Of a DNA stretch of 64,000 nucleotides, positions 43,507 through 52,568 are shown piece after piece (within the stretch, counting starts at the first letter, position 1; each line of letters starts with the position of its first letter). A model generated the notes under the pieces. That model ran no database searches, was not told the origin of the DNA, and worked only from the letters and a program-made list of their open reading frames with translations. Both the position numbers and the translations under genes were made by a program. Origin of the DNA: Myxococcus landrumus (GTDB lineage Bacteria > Myxococcota > Myxococcia > Myxococcales > Myxococcaceae); NCBI RefSeq assembly GCF_017301635.1, contig NZ_CP071091.1, forward strand, positions 9,726,501 to 9,790,500, written 5' to 3'.

Positions 43507-45408
43507 GTGAGCCTCGGAGGGCGGTTCGCGGTGCTCCTCCTGGTGGTCGCCACCTGCCTCCACGCACCGGAGGTGTCCGCGGCGCAGGGGGAGGGGGCGT
43601 CCGCGCTGGCCGCCCTCACCATCGACGCGATGGACAACGAGCAACACATCCTCCGGGGAGGCTTCCCGGTGGACGCGGGGGTGGTCCGGCTCGAGCTCTA
43701 CGACGGGGCCGTGCTGCTTGGGGAGGCGCTGCTGGAGGAGGGCCGGTGGAGCATTCCGTGGGAGCCGGGCGAGGGGAGTGAGTTCCTGGAGGCCGTCGCC
43801 TCTCTGGAGACGGGCGAGGAGCTGCGCACCCGGCTCGACTTTCAACACCTGCGCTTCACTTCGCCCGAAGGCCTGTATGCCGCCGAGGCCCTGCTCGTTC
43901 TGCCCACGGCACCGGGAACCAGCACGCACTACACGCTGGATGGCACCGCGCCCGGGCCGTCGTCGCCCGTCTACACCGGGCCCTTGGTGCTGCTGAACCG
44001 GCAAGGACAGCCCGCGCCGCTGAGCCTCATCCCGACCAACCCACCGGAGTCACCCGAGGCGTGGCGATGGAGGGCTCCCACCGCGCCGCCCGTGCTCGCG
44101 ACGGTGGTGAGGCTCCAGCGGTTCTCGGGAGCGACACCCGTGGGGCCCGGAGCGGCGCGCACCTATCTCATCGGACAGCCGGCCTATTCGCTGCCCGTCC
44201 TCTCCCTGGTGACGGACGCGGAGAACTTCTTCGGGCACGACCGGGGCATCTACGTCCCGGGCCGCATCCACGAGGAGTTCCCCGAGTGGCCGGACTACTG
44301 GGGCACCGGCAACTACATGCAGGATGGGAAGGCGTGGGAGCGGCCTGTCCACGTCGAGTGGTTCGAGGCGGCGGGGACCCCCGTGCTCGCGCAGAACGCG
44401 GGGGTGCGCATCCACGGCTCTGGCAGCGCGGCGTTGCCGCAGAAGAGCCTGCGGCTGTATGCGAAAGCGGACTACGGCCCGGAGTGGTTCCAGGCGAACT
44501 TCTTCCCGGACCACTCGTCCCGGGGCTTCAAGCGCCTGCTGGTCCGCACCGCCGGGCAGGACCAGTTGACCACCAAGCTCAAGGATTGTGTCCTCCCCGG
44601 GCTCTTGCGACAGACGCGTCTGGCGCTCCAGGCCTGTCGCCCCACGGTGGTGTTCCTCAACGGTGAGTACTGGGGGCTGCACGAGCTCCGGGAGCTGCAT
44701 GACGAGTACTCCCTGGCGAGCCACTACGGGCTGATTCGCAAGAACGTCGTCATCCTGGAGGGGCACGGCCTCCTCGACACAGGAGAGCCCGAGGACGTCG
44801 TCCCCTATGCGGAGCTGTTGGCCTATGTCCGGGAGCATGACCTCTCGGTGCTCGAGCACTACGAGCATGTCGAGGCACGAATCGATGTCGGGAACTTCAT
44901 CGACTATCACATCGCGCAGATCTACTTCGGCAACGCGGACTGGCCCGACAACAACGTCAAATACTGGCGCTATCGCGGGGGCGGGAATACGGCGGTGGCT
45001 GGCGAGGGCGATGGCCGCTGGAGGTGGTTGTTGTATGACTTGGACTCTTCCTTTGCTGGAGGGGCGGAGGTCAATTCCCTGGGGCGGCTGCTGCATGATG
45101 GTCGTCTGGGCGAGCCGTTTGTCGTGCTGTTCCGTGGGCTCATGAAGTCACCTTGGTTCCGGGCGCGATTCATTGCCCGGTTCCACTGGCATCTGGACAA
45201 CACGTTTGCCCCGGAGCGGGTGCTCGCGGCGGTGGACGCCGCGGCGGAGCGGCTGGCCCCGGAGATGCCCGAGCACATCGCGCGGTGGCGGTATCCTCGC
45301 TCCGAGGCGGCCTGGCAGTGGGAGCTCCAGAACCTGCGCGACATCATCCAGCGGCGCCCCGCGGCGCTGCGCCGGTTCCTGCAACGAGAGGGGCTGGACT
45401 CGCCTTGA
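43507..45408 (+). CDS. CotH-kinase family secreted protein (paralog 2)
   Basis: A 633-aa paralog of the 40158-42080 product. GTG 43507 is preferred: AAGGA lies seven bases upstream and it opens a clean signal (GGRFAVLLLVVATCLHAPEVSA). The alternative ATG 43423 has a ribosome binding site but belongs to a kinase-like leader and adds 28 residues before the signal. Domains as in paralog 1: TIDAMDNEQHILRGGFPV, HYTLDGTAPGPSSPVY, FFGHDRGIYVPGR, KSLRLYAKADYG, VVFLNGEYWGLHELREL, FGNADWPDNN, RWLLYDLDSSFAG. Identity to paralog 1 is high throughout, but the lipobox context differs (ATCLHAP, no clear lipid Cys). It probably phosphorylates surface proteins. The stop overlaps a TTG start of a DUF5648 gene. 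Confidence 0.85.
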   Translation: MSLGGRFAVLLLVVATCLHAPEVSAAQGEGASALAALTIDAMDNEQHILRGGFPVDAGVVRLELYDGAVLLGEALLEEGRWSIPWEPGEGSEFLEAVASLETGEELRTRLDFQHLRFTSPEGLYAAEALLVLPTAPGTSTHYTLDGTAPGPSSPVYTGPLVLLNRQGQPAPLSLIPTNPPESPEAWRWRAPTAPPVLATVVRLQRFSGATPVGPGAARTYLIGQPAYSLPVLSLVTDAENFFGHDRGIYVPGRIHEEFPEWPDYWGTGNYMQDGKAWERPVHVEWFEAAGTPVLAQNAGVRIHGSGSAALPQKSLRLYAKADYGPEWFQANFFPDHSSRGFKRLLVRTAGQDQLTTKLKDCVLPGLLRQTRLALQACRPTVVFLNGEYWGLHELRELHDEYSLASHYGLIRKNVVILEGHGLLDTGEPEDVVPYAELLAYVREHDLSVLEHYEHVEARIDVGNFIDYHIAQIYFGNADWPDNNVKYWRYRGGGNTAVAGEGDGRWRWLLYDLDSSFAGGAEVNSLGRLLHDGRLGEPFVVLFRGLMKSPWFRARFIARFHWHLDNTFAPERVLAAVDAAAERLAPEMPEHIARWRYPRSEAAWQWELQNLRDIIQRRPAALRRFLQREGLDSP

Positions 45409-45806
45409 GCGGGCTGTCCTGCTTCTACACCGCGAGCTGGCCCGAAGCGCTCAATGTCATCCAGCATGGCGGGAGCTTCGAGGGCATCACGGGCCGCTGT
45501 CAGTCCGCGAACGAGGCGGGGACGGCCCCGCTCTACAGGCTCTACAGCGGGAACGCGGGCGACCATCTCGATACGCTCTCCGCGGAGGAGCGGGACATCG
45601 CCAGCATGCAAGGCTATACCTATGAAGGTGTGGCTTGTTATGTGTATCCGTCGAACCAGGCGGGGCTGTGTCCGCTCCTGCGGCTCTGGAATGGGACCGA
45701 CCATTTCTACACGGTGTCGATCCACGAGGCGATCCGCAGTCGCTACAACTACGAGGGGATTGCCGCATACCTCTTCCTGCCTCCCGGGAGTGGATGCCCC
45801 TTTTGA
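45405..45806 (+). CDS. DUF5648-type repeat protein, overlapping the CotH gene
   Basis: A 133-aa protein that starts at a TTG (45405) overlapping the CotH stop (TTGA); no ATG or GTG fits and the whole preceding frame lies inside CotH. It is made of about three DUF5648-like units: CFYTASWPEALNV, APLYRLYSGNAGDHLDTLSAEERDIASMQGYTYEGVACYVY and CPLLRLWNGTDHFYTVSIHEAIRSRYNYEGIAAYLF. Such units occur in secreted carbohydrate-associated proteins, yet this one lacks a signal peptide, so it may be a detached C-terminal domain of CotH (for example after a frameshift) or a coupled partner. A true gene is favoured by the intact repeats. Confidence 0.62.
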   Translation: MSGLSCFYTASWPEALNVIQHGGSFEGITGRCQSANEAGTAPLYRLYSGNAGDHLDTLSAEERDIASMQGYTYEGVACYVYPSNQAGLCPLLRLWNGTDHFYTVSIHEAIRSRYNYEGIAAYLFLPPGSGCPF

Positions 45807-45964
45807 CGAGTCGCGAAGGCCTCCTGCTGGCCCCTGAGGCGCTGGATTCCGGGCACCGGTCGTCCGGCCCTCCTTCCAGAACCGGACACTCTCCGGCCCT
45901 GGAGCGTTGAGGAGCAAACACTCTCAATGCTTTCCCATCACATGCTGGATCAGAACCCTCGATT

Positions 45965-46019
45965 GTGACCTTTCCTCTCTCCGGTACCTCTGCAATTCCA
46001 TTGCGGCTCCGGAGACATC
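45965..46019 (+). promoter_or_regulatory. Kinase leader with ribosome binding site, duplicated at 43368
   Basis: This leader contains GTGACCTTTCC, CTCCGGT, CAATTCC and CTCCGGAG five bases before the GTG start. The same blocks at the same spacing precede the second CotH gene, 2.6 kb upstream. Confidence 0.5.
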
Positions 46020-49010
46020 GTGGGGACCTACCGGATAGTCAAGAAGCTGGCCGCCGGCGGAATGGCCGAGGTCTTTCTAGGCAAGGTGGTCGGCGCGGAA
46101 GGCTTTGAAAAGCCTGTCGCGGTGAAGCGCATCCTGCCGTCATTCGTCCAGGATGCCTCCTTCGTGGAGCTGTTCCTGCGCGAGGCCAAGCTCTCCGTCA
46201 CGCTCCAGCACAGCAATGTCTTGCAGGTGCTGGACCTGGGCACGAACGCTGGCCAGTACTACATGGTGATGGAGTTCGTGGACGGGGAGAACCTGAGCGC
46301 GCTCCTCAAGGCGGCGCGTGGCCGTCAGGTGCCGCTGGGCCTCCGGGAGATCTGCTTCATCGCCCATCAGGTGGCCGAAGGGCTGGCGTATGCCCATGGC
46401 CGCACGGACCCCTCGGGCGCGCCGCTCAACATCGTCCACCGCGACGTCAATCCGTCCAACGTCATGGTCTCCTCCAACGGAGGCGTGAAGCTGGCGGACT
46501 TCGGCATCGCCAAGGTGGCCGACGAGGGACGGCAGGAGACGCAGGCCGGGGTCATCAAGGGGAAGATCAACTACCTGTCCCCCGAACAGGTCCACGGCCG
46601 CCCCGTGGACCAGCGCAGCGACATCTTCCTGCTGGGGCTGCTGCTCTACGAGATGCTCGCAGGGAAGCGGCTCTTCGAGGGCTCCACGCCCCAAATCATC
46701 CATGCGCTGGGCAGCTTCAACGAGCGAAGCCTGGAGCCGCTCCCCGGTGTGCCCGCGCCCCTGTGGGAGCTGCTGACGCGGGCGCTGGCGGCCAACCCGG
46801 ACGCCCGCTGTCCCGCCGCCCGCGAGTTCTCCGAGTCCATCCAGAACTTCCTGTTCGACCACCGCCTGCGCGTGGGCTCCGTCGACATCGCCAGCCTCTT
46901 CAGCCGCGCGAACCCCGAGTGGCGCTCGCCGCTGGCCGACCTCGCCGGCGCGCCAGGGGAGGAGATCCGCCTGGAGGATGAGGACCTGGCGCGCACCCGC
47001 TCCGCACCCTCCCGGGAGGTGCGTCGCCACTCCGCCGGTGCGCCGCCACCTCCCATGCTGCGGCCGGTGACGCCGCCCCCGCCCCCCGCGGACGCGGCCC
47101 GTCCCGTCACGCCCCGGCCCGTCCTGGGAATCGAGCCGCCACCCACGGCCATGGCCCCGCTTGTCGCCACGGGCCTCGGCCCTCGTCCGACGCGCGCACG
47201 GCAACAACTGGGCACCATCCTCCTGACGCGCGGCATGCTCACGCCGCACATGCTCAACCAGGCCCTGACGCTCCAGAAGCAGCGGGGCGGGAGGCTCGGG
47301 CAACTGCTGGTCCAGGAGCGGTGGTTGGAGCCCGACAACCTGGTGCGCGCCCTGTCCGAGCAGAGCGGACTGCCCCACATCACCGAGGACAAGCTCCAGT
47401 CCGTTCCCGTCCCGGAGGAGCTGCTCAAGCAGATTCCCCGCGAGCTGTGCGAGCGGCTGTGTGCGGTGCCCCTCGCCGTGCGGGGACGTGAGCTGGTCTG
47501 CGCGGTGCTGGACCCGCGCGACGTGCAGGTCACCGACGCGCTGAAGTTCTCCACGCGCGCCGTCGCGGTGCAGGGGCTCTTCGCCGCCGAGCAGGCCATC
47601 CGGAAGACCATCCAGCGCTTCTATCCTCCGGCGGAAGAGGCCCCCGCGCCCTACGTGCGGGCGCACGACCCCATCCCCCTGGAGTCCTCACCGGAGGACA
47701 AGGGCCGCGACAACCGGATGCTGTCGCAGTTCTCCGAGCAGTTCACCGGGCGCCGGGTGCTCGACGAGAGCACCTTCGTGGAGTCCAAGCCTCCCGCCGA
47801 GCCCGTGGCCCGCGTCGGCCCCGTGCGTGGCGACGTGCGCGCGCGCATGGTCCTGGTGGTGGCGGAGCCCTCCGAGCCTCGCGAGGCCGCGGTGCGGCTC
47901 CTCCTGGTGCAAGGGCTCGCGGCGGCGACCAGCCCCGCGGCCGACGCCCCGCGCGCTCTCTCGCTCGGAGGCTATGAGCTGGTGCTGGTGCTCGAGGACG
48001 CGGTGGCGGACCCGGCGGGGCTGGCGCTGAAGCTGAGGACCGCGCATCCCCAGGTCGAAGTGCGTCTGCTGCCTTCCTACAGCGCGGCGCTCCTGGGCGA
48101 GGGAGGTCCGCTGGCGAAGCTCGCCGAGCTCCAGGCCCGCCTGCTGGACGGCATGGTGTCGATGCTCGGCGGCAGCGCGGCCCTGGCGCCGTTCCTCACC
48201 CGGCTGGCGCGGCGGCTCGTGGCGCGGATGGGCGCGGGGCGCGTGGAGGAAGGATTGCTCTCCGCCGCCGCCAGCGCCCTGGCCCTGGCCGCGAGGCTGG
48301 AGGAGCCACGCCGCTTCATCGTGCCCAGTCGCGCCCGTGCGCTGGGGCTCGTGGGGAGCGGCATGCCGGAGGTGAACGAGGTGCTCATGGCCGTGCTCCC
48401 GGAAGGAGAGGACCGCACGCCCCCGGTGGGCCGCGCCGCGGGGGCCTTGCTGTGCGCCGCGCGGTTCGTCCAGGAGGTCCAGAGCGCCCAGCCTCCCACG
48501 GCCAAGGCGGCCCAGGCGCTCCAGGTGCTGCGCCAGGACCCGCGTCTGCCGGTGGCCGCGATGGAGGCGCTCACCACGGAGCTGGAGTCGAGCACCCAGG
48601 CGGACAAGGCGGCGCCCCGCGTGGTGGTGGCGGAGACGGATGGCGCCAACGCGATGACGCTCCAGATTCGCCTCATGGCGGAGGGACTGAGCACCGTGCG
48701 CGCCAGGACTCGCGTCGACGTGGAGAAGGCGCTGGCCGCCGGAGCCCAGGCGGCCATCCTCGCCGACCCGCTGCCGGATGGAGACCTCCGCGCGCTGCTC
48801 CAGGCGATGCGCAAGGCGCCGTCCACCGAGGACCTCCCCATCTACCTCATCGTCGACAAGGAGGACCCCGCCGCCTTCACCGCGGCGCTCGACGCCGGCG
48901 CGGATGACGTCATGGTTCGCTCCTCCAGCCCCGAGGTCCTCATCGCCAAGCTGCGCCGAGGCATCCAGCAACGCCAGGTCGCACGACGCGGCGCGAAGAC
49001 GGCGCAGTGA
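46020..49010 (+). CDS. Ser/Thr protein kinase fused to MshEN-type and receiver-like domains
   Basis: A 996-aa cytoplasmic protein with a GTG start after CGGAG. The kinase domain (residues 4-280) has GGMAEVFLGK, Lys36 in VAVKR, HRDVNPSN with catalytic Asp142 (the usual Lys two residues on is Asn) and DFG at 160-162. A Pro-rich linker (about 330-390) follows. Residues about 395-540 carry two copies of the MshEN motif, QLGTILLTRGMLTPHMLNQALTLQ split as two half-blocks and RLGQLLVQERWLEPDNL, known to bind cyclic di-GMP in GspE/MshE N-termini. A receiver-like segment starts near 608 (RMVLVVAEPSEPRE) and a second near 865 (RVVVAETDGAN...ILADPLPDG...YLIVDKEDP) without a clear phospho-Asp. It probably couples second-messenger sensing to phosphorylation. 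Confidence 0.85.
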   Translation: MGTYRIVKKLAAGGMAEVFLGKVVGAEGFEKPVAVKRILPSFVQDASFVELFLREAKLSVTLQHSNVLQVLDLGTNAGQYYMVMEFVDGENLSALLKAARGRQVPLGLREICFIAHQVAEGLAYAHGRTDPSGAPLNIVHRDVNPSNVMVSSNGGVKLADFGIAKVADEGRQETQAGVIKGKINYLSPEQVHGRPVDQRSDIFLLGLLLYEMLAGKRLFEGSTPQIIHALGSFNERSLEPLPGVPAPLWELLTRALAANPDARCPAAREFSESIQNFLFDHRLRVGSVDIASLFSRANPEWRSPLADLAGAPGEEIRLEDEDLARTRSAPSREVRRHSAGAPPPPMLRPVTPPPPPADAARPVTPRPVLGIEPPPTAMAPLVATGLGPRPTRARQQLGTILLTRGMLTPHMLNQALTLQKQRGGRLGQLLVQERWLEPDNLVRALSEQSGLPHITEDKLQSVPVPEELLKQIPRELCERLCAVPLAVRGRELVCAVLDPRDVQVTDALKFSTRAVAVQGLFAAEQAIRKTIQRFYPPAEEAPAPYVRAHDPIPLESSPEDKGRDNRMLSQFSEQFTGRRVLDESTFVESKPPAEPVARVGPVRGDVRARMVLVVAEPSEPREAAVRLLLVQGLAAATSPAADAPRALSLGGYELVLVLEDAVADPAGLALKLRTAHPQVEVRLLPSYSAALLGEGGPLAKLAELQARLLDGMVSMLGGSAALAPFLTRLARRLVARMGAGRVEEGLLSAAASALALAARLEEPRRFIVPSRARALGLVGSGMPEVNEVLMAVLPEGEDRTPPVGRAAGALLCAARFVQEVQSAQPPTAKAAQALQVLRQDPRLPVAAMEALTTELESSTQADKAAPRVVVAETDGANAMTLQIRLMAEGLSTVRARTRVDVEKALAAGAQAAILADPLPDGDLRALLQAMRKAPSTEDLPIYLIVDKEDPAAFTAALDAGADDVMVRSSSPEVLIAKLRRGIQQRQVARRGAKTAQ

Positions 49011-49110
49011 AGGCCGCGTGTTCATCAACACACAGCACGCGGGATGACGCATGCGGGCGAGAACGCTCTCGGCGCCATCATCACGGGAGTCCCCCTTCCA
49101 GGAGTCGTGC

Positions 49111-49410
49111 ATGCTGCTGAAACCTGTCTTGGGATTCATGCTGGCGCTGGCCGTCATGGTGGGAATGGTCTTCACCTCCATGCCGCGTGATGAGGAGGCC
49201 CCCTCAGTGCCGGGAGCTTGTGACGCGGACCGGCAGACGTTGCTCCTGTCGAAGGTCCGTGCCGGACAGAACGCGGAGGTGACACCCGCGCTGTTCTCGG
49301 AAGAGCCCGTGGGGCTGCTGGGCTACTGCTCCCGTGACTGTTCCAGGTGTGTCTCGACCGCGGAGTGTCGCGAGCGCGGCGCGGGCTCCTGCTACAACAT
49401 CTGTCCGTGA
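49111..49410 (+). CDS. Small secreted or membrane-anchored Cys-rich protein
   Basis: A 99-aa protein; ATG 49111 has GGAG six bases upstream. The N-terminal helix (LLKPVLGFMLALAVMVGMVF) may be a signal or an anchor. The mature part ends in a dense Cys block: LGYCSRDCSRCVSTAECRERGAGSCYNIC, seven Cys in 30 residues. No family recognised. It lies 100 bases after the kinase gene on the same strand. Confidence 0.62.
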   Translation: MLLKPVLGFMLALAVMVGMVFTSMPRDEEAPSVPGACDADRQTLLLSKVRAGQNAEVTPALFSEEPVGLLGYCSRDCSRCVSTAECRERGAGSCYNICP

Positions 49411-49525
49411 GTCAGGAGAGCCCCTCCCTGCATTTGGATGAGGCGTGTTGTCGCGCATATCCTTCCAGGAGCACTTCACCCCCAAGGCGTCACGGAGCGG
49501 GGTGGAGCGCATCCTTGGGGGGAGC

Positions 49526-50827
49526 ATGAAGACGATTCTGGGGCTCATGTTGACGTGGGTGTTGTGCCTGTCGGGGCTGGCAGCGGCTGAGACGCAGGCC
49601 CCGGCCGGACAGGACTTCTCGAAGGTGTCCGACTCGCTCTTGCGGATGCGGATGACGAGTGAGCTCGACCGAAAGAAGAAAGCGGAAGGTGAGCTCGACC
49701 TCCTGAAGCGAGAGCTCCCCAAGGCGCAGAGCTCGCTCAATCAAATCAAGACACAGCAGCTCGATGCGACGAAGCTGCCGCCCGCGATAGCGGCGTTCAA
49801 CCAGGACTTCGCCAAGGTGCTGGCGGTCGTGAAGAAGGGCGGCTCGCCGTCGAGCAGTGAATACCGGCTCATCGAGCAGCGGATTGGAGACCTCTTCACC
49901 TGGGGGCTGATTCGAGTCGAAGACTTCCTGCCTCGCAGGAACCTGCGCCCCGAGACACCGGCCCTCCTCCAGGAGCTCTACCTGGAAGTCGACCGGGCCG
50001 AGGACCCGCCAAGCTGGGCGCGTGTCCAGCCCCTGACCTTCCTTCAGGGCACCATCCGGCAGAGCTATTCGGGCCCACCGGCGGCGGGGCCAACCAGTGA
50101 TGACCCCGTCAAGGCGGCCATGCTGTCGGCGGAAGCGCTGTCGGCCGAAGTGGCGCCGAAGCTCTTCGAGGACCTCTTGAAGCAAGACAAGGCGATGGCC
50201 GAGGGCATCTGGCAGGCGCTCATCAACCGGCTCCAGTCCGCGAGCGCCGACCGCCAGCGCGAGGCGGATGCGGCCACCGATGCCATCACCGCCATCGACA
50301 AGGAGCTGTTGGTCCGCGAGGCCAAGAAGACGGAGGTGGACAGCAACCTGACGCTGGCCATCTACGGCATGGTCTTCGTGCTCTTCGCCATCTATCTGGC
50401 CACGCGGTGGTTCTCCATCGAGATTCAAACCATCATCTTCCAGCAGCGAACCTTGGTGGAGATGATTGGCCTCGCCTTCCTGTTGCTGACCATCATCATC
50501 CTGGGGACGGGCCAGAAGATCGACCCGGCGGTGCTGGGCACGCTCCTCGGCACCGTCGGTGGATACATCTTCGGGCAGCAAATCCAGTCGCGACGCAACG
50601 CCTCGGCGAGCGAAGAGCCTCGGTCACCCCCGCCGCCTCCCGCGCCGCCGGAGCCGAAGGTCGCGCTGACCCAGAAGCAGCTCGAGGACATGGTCGAAGC
50701 GCTGAAGCGGATTGCCCAGCAGGGCACTGGAGCGCCTCCTCCGGAAGGACGACAGGAGCCTCGGCAGCCCTCGTCGGATACCGCGCCCGCCGCTGGCGCC
50801 GAGAAGCCCACGCCCCCGTTGGTCTGA
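49526..50827 (+). CDS. Membrane protein with periplasmic helical domain and two membrane segments
   Basis: A 433-aa protein; ATG 49526 directly follows a G-rich ribosome binding site. A signal peptide (ILGLMLTWVLCLSGLAAAE) is followed by a charged helical region (DRKKKAEGELDLLKRELPK, about residues 40-90, coiled-coil propensity) and more helices to about 280. Membrane segments are near 285-305 (LAIYGMVFVLFAIYLATRW) and 322-340 (MIGLAFLLLTIIILGTG), plus a short GTLLGTVGGYIFG. The C-terminal 70 residues are Pro-rich (SPPPPPAPPEPK). Function unknown; topology resembles small channel or signalling membrane proteins. Confidence 0.65.
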   Translation: MKTILGLMLTWVLCLSGLAAAETQAPAGQDFSKVSDSLLRMRMTSELDRKKKAEGELDLLKRELPKAQSSLNQIKTQQLDATKLPPAIAAFNQDFAKVLAVVKKGGSPSSSEYRLIEQRIGDLFTWGLIRVEDFLPRRNLRPETPALLQELYLEVDRAEDPPSWARVQPLTFLQGTIRQSYSGPPAAGPTSDDPVKAAMLSAEALSAEVAPKLFEDLLKQDKAMAEGIWQALINRLQSASADRQREADAATDAITAIDKELLVREAKKTEVDSNLTLAIYGMVFVLFAIYLATRWFSIEIQTIIFQQRTLVEMIGLAFLLLTIIILGTGQKIDPAVLGTLLGTVGGYIFGQQIQSRRNASASEEPRSPPPPPAPPEPKVALTQKQLEDMVEALKRIAQQGTGAPPPEGRQEPRQPSSDTAPAAGAEKPTPPLV

Positions 50828-50954
50828 GCGGGGGCGAGGCATTGGCACTCACCCATCGGGACCAGCGACTGCGGGCCGCGACTGTTCACTGGCCCGGCGG
50901 GCGCTGGTCCCGCTGGGCGAGTTGTCCGGGGGCGCGGGTCTGCTAGGCCGCCGC

Positions 50955-50984
50955 TTGCCTGAAGGCGTCTGGCGTTTCAGGCAA
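50955..50984 (+). promoter_or_regulatory. Hairpin directly upstream of the ribosome binding site of the 50996 gene
   Basis: TTGCCTGAA (50955-50963) pairs with TTCAGGCAA (50976-50984): a 9-bp stem and 12-base loop, three bases before GGAGG. It could terminate the upstream transcript or regulate translation of the next gene. Confidence 0.5.
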
Positions 50985-50995
50985 CCGGAGGCTGT

Positions 50996-51478
50996 ATGCG
51001 GCAGGGATTCCCAGGGCGAGTCTGGACGCTGTGGGCGGTGCTGGCGGTCGCGCCCGCGGCGGAAGCCAAGGATGGCTACGCGATGACGTGGCAGAAGCGG
51101 GACCACGCCCAGGGGGTGGACCTCATTGGCTGTGTGGACTGCAATCCCTACACGGGAGACATGCCGTGCTCGACGGCGCTGCCCATCCTGTGCATCCGGC
51201 AGGACGGCTCGGCGGTGCCGCCGGGGGTGAGCCCGGACTTCTACAACGGCTGGGCGGAGGGGAACGTGGCCACCACGCTGCCCGTGCTGGGGGGGACCCT
51301 GACGAGCCTCGCCATCGCGAACAAGCTGTGCACGAGCGCCTTGGGTGATGGGTGGCGGATGGCGCAGTTCCACCATCCCCAGGGTGGATGGAATTGGTAT
51401 GCCTATGGCAACGTCCGGACGGACAAGCGCTTCTGGGTCTACATCCGCGACCAGCCCGCCAACTGCTGGAATCCATAG
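50996..51478 (+). CDS. Secreted hypothetical protein
   Basis: A 160-aa protein with GGAGG five bases before ATG 50996 and a Sec signal (VWTLWAVLAVAPAAEA). The mature part has six Cys in pairs (IGCVDCNPYTGDMPC, LPILCI, NKLCTSALGDGWRMAQFHH, and PANCW near the end) and many Trp/Tyr (GGWNWYAYGN). I recognise no family. The distribution of Cys and aromatic residues suggests a compact disulfide-bonded extracellular domain, possibly ligand-binding. Confidence 0.6.
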   Translation: MRQGFPGRVWTLWAVLAVAPAAEAKDGYAMTWQKRDHAQGVDLIGCVDCNPYTGDMPCSTALPILCIRQDGSAVPPGVSPDFYNGWAEGNVATTLPVLGGTLTSLAIANKLCTSALGDGWRMAQFHHPQGGWNWYAYGNVRTDKRFWVYIRDQPANCWNP

Positions 51479-51569
51479 CTCGCCAACGGCGCGGGAACTC
51501 CTCGCTTGAAAATGCGCATCCGCTGTGCGCTACAGAGTCTCACCTCCGCTGTGAGGAAGGGATTCTCGA

Positions 51570-52562
51570 ATGACGAAACGAGTCTTCGTAGCCAGCGAGT
51601 TCGCCCCCCTGCGCACCGTCGTGGTCGCACGCAGCCAGCTTCGCCTGTCGGACGCGGGCGTCATGTCCCAGGAGCAGTCAGAGGCGAGGCTGGCCGTCCT
51701 TCCGGAGTCCGAGCGGGAGCTCGCGCGCCGCTTGATTGGGAAGGACCACGCGGAGGCCATGCCCGAGCGGCAGAAGGCCTGGGAGGGCGAGCGGCTCGCG
51801 CTGCGGGCCGTCCTGGAGAAGCACGGTGTCCGAGTGCTGCTGCCGTCGCTCCTGACGGAGTCGCAGAAGGAGGCGGGCGGCAAGTACGGCTACAGCAACT
51901 GCTACGTGAGAGACCCCTGGTTCACGGTGGGGGACGTCGTCGTCGAGGGCAGCCTGCGGAGCCTGCACCGCCGCCGTGAAGTGCTCCCCTGCCGGAGCCT
52001 GTTCGAGCAGGAGGTCTATCCCGCGGACTGCACCTACGTGGCCGTGCCCCAGCCCGACGCCGCGCCCATCGACGCGCAGGGCGCGCATGTTGGCCCGTTC
52101 CTGGAGGGCGGAGACACGCTGGTGCTGGGCAAGCACGTGTTCGTGGGCAACTCGGGGAAGGCCTCGTCGGAGGCGGGGGTGGCCTTCCTGCGCAAGCTGC
52201 TGGCCTCCCGCGGCTACGTCGTCGAGTCCGTGCGGCTCAAGCCGAACTTCCTCCACCTCGACTGCGCGCTGGGGTTGGTGCGCCAGGGGCTCCTGGTCGC
52301 GTGCCGGGAGGCGCTCCTGGATGGGCTCCCCGCCGTCCTGCGCGACTGGGAATGCATCGAGGTCACCGAGGACGAGGCCACGCGGCTCGGGACCAACGGC
52401 CTGCCGATATCGCCGGACGTCTACGTCACAGACCCCGTCTTCCAGCGCATCGGCGATGCCATCGCCCGGCATGGCGTGAAGGTCGAGTACGTCGACTTCA
52501 CCATCTCCCGCTCTTTCGGTGGCGCGTTCCGTTGCACCACCCAGCCGCTGTGGCGCGAGTAG
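51570..52562 (+). CDS. Amidinotransferase/arginine-deiminase-fold enzyme
   Basis: A 330-aa cytoplasmic enzyme with a pentein (alpha/beta propeller) fold. Catalytic features are in order: NCYVRDPWF (Asp), FLEGGDTLVLG (Glu/Asp), NFLHLDCAL (catalytic His with Asp) and GGAFRCTTQP with nucleophile Cys322. The RDPW and GGAFRC motifs fit glycine amidinotransferase-like and dimethylargininase-like members that act on guanidino groups. Length fits. The substrate cannot be set; no arginine pathway genes adjoin it. It has AAGGG nine bases upstream of ATG 51570. Confidence 0.84.
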   Translation: MTKRVFVASEFAPLRTVVVARSQLRLSDAGVMSQEQSEARLAVLPESERELARRLIGKDHAEAMPERQKAWEGERLALRAVLEKHGVRVLLPSLLTESQKEAGGKYGYSNCYVRDPWFTVGDVVVEGSLRSLHRRREVLPCRSLFEQEVYPADCTYVAVPQPDAAPIDAQGAHVGPFLEGGDTLVLGKHVFVGNSGKASSEAGVAFLRKLLASRGYVVESVRLKPNFLHLDCALGLVRQGLLVACREALLDGLPAVLRDWECIEVTEDEATRLGTNGLPISPDVYVTDPVFQRIGDAIARHGVKVEYVDFTISRSFGGAFRCTTQPLWRE

Positions 52563-52568
52563 CGCGAG

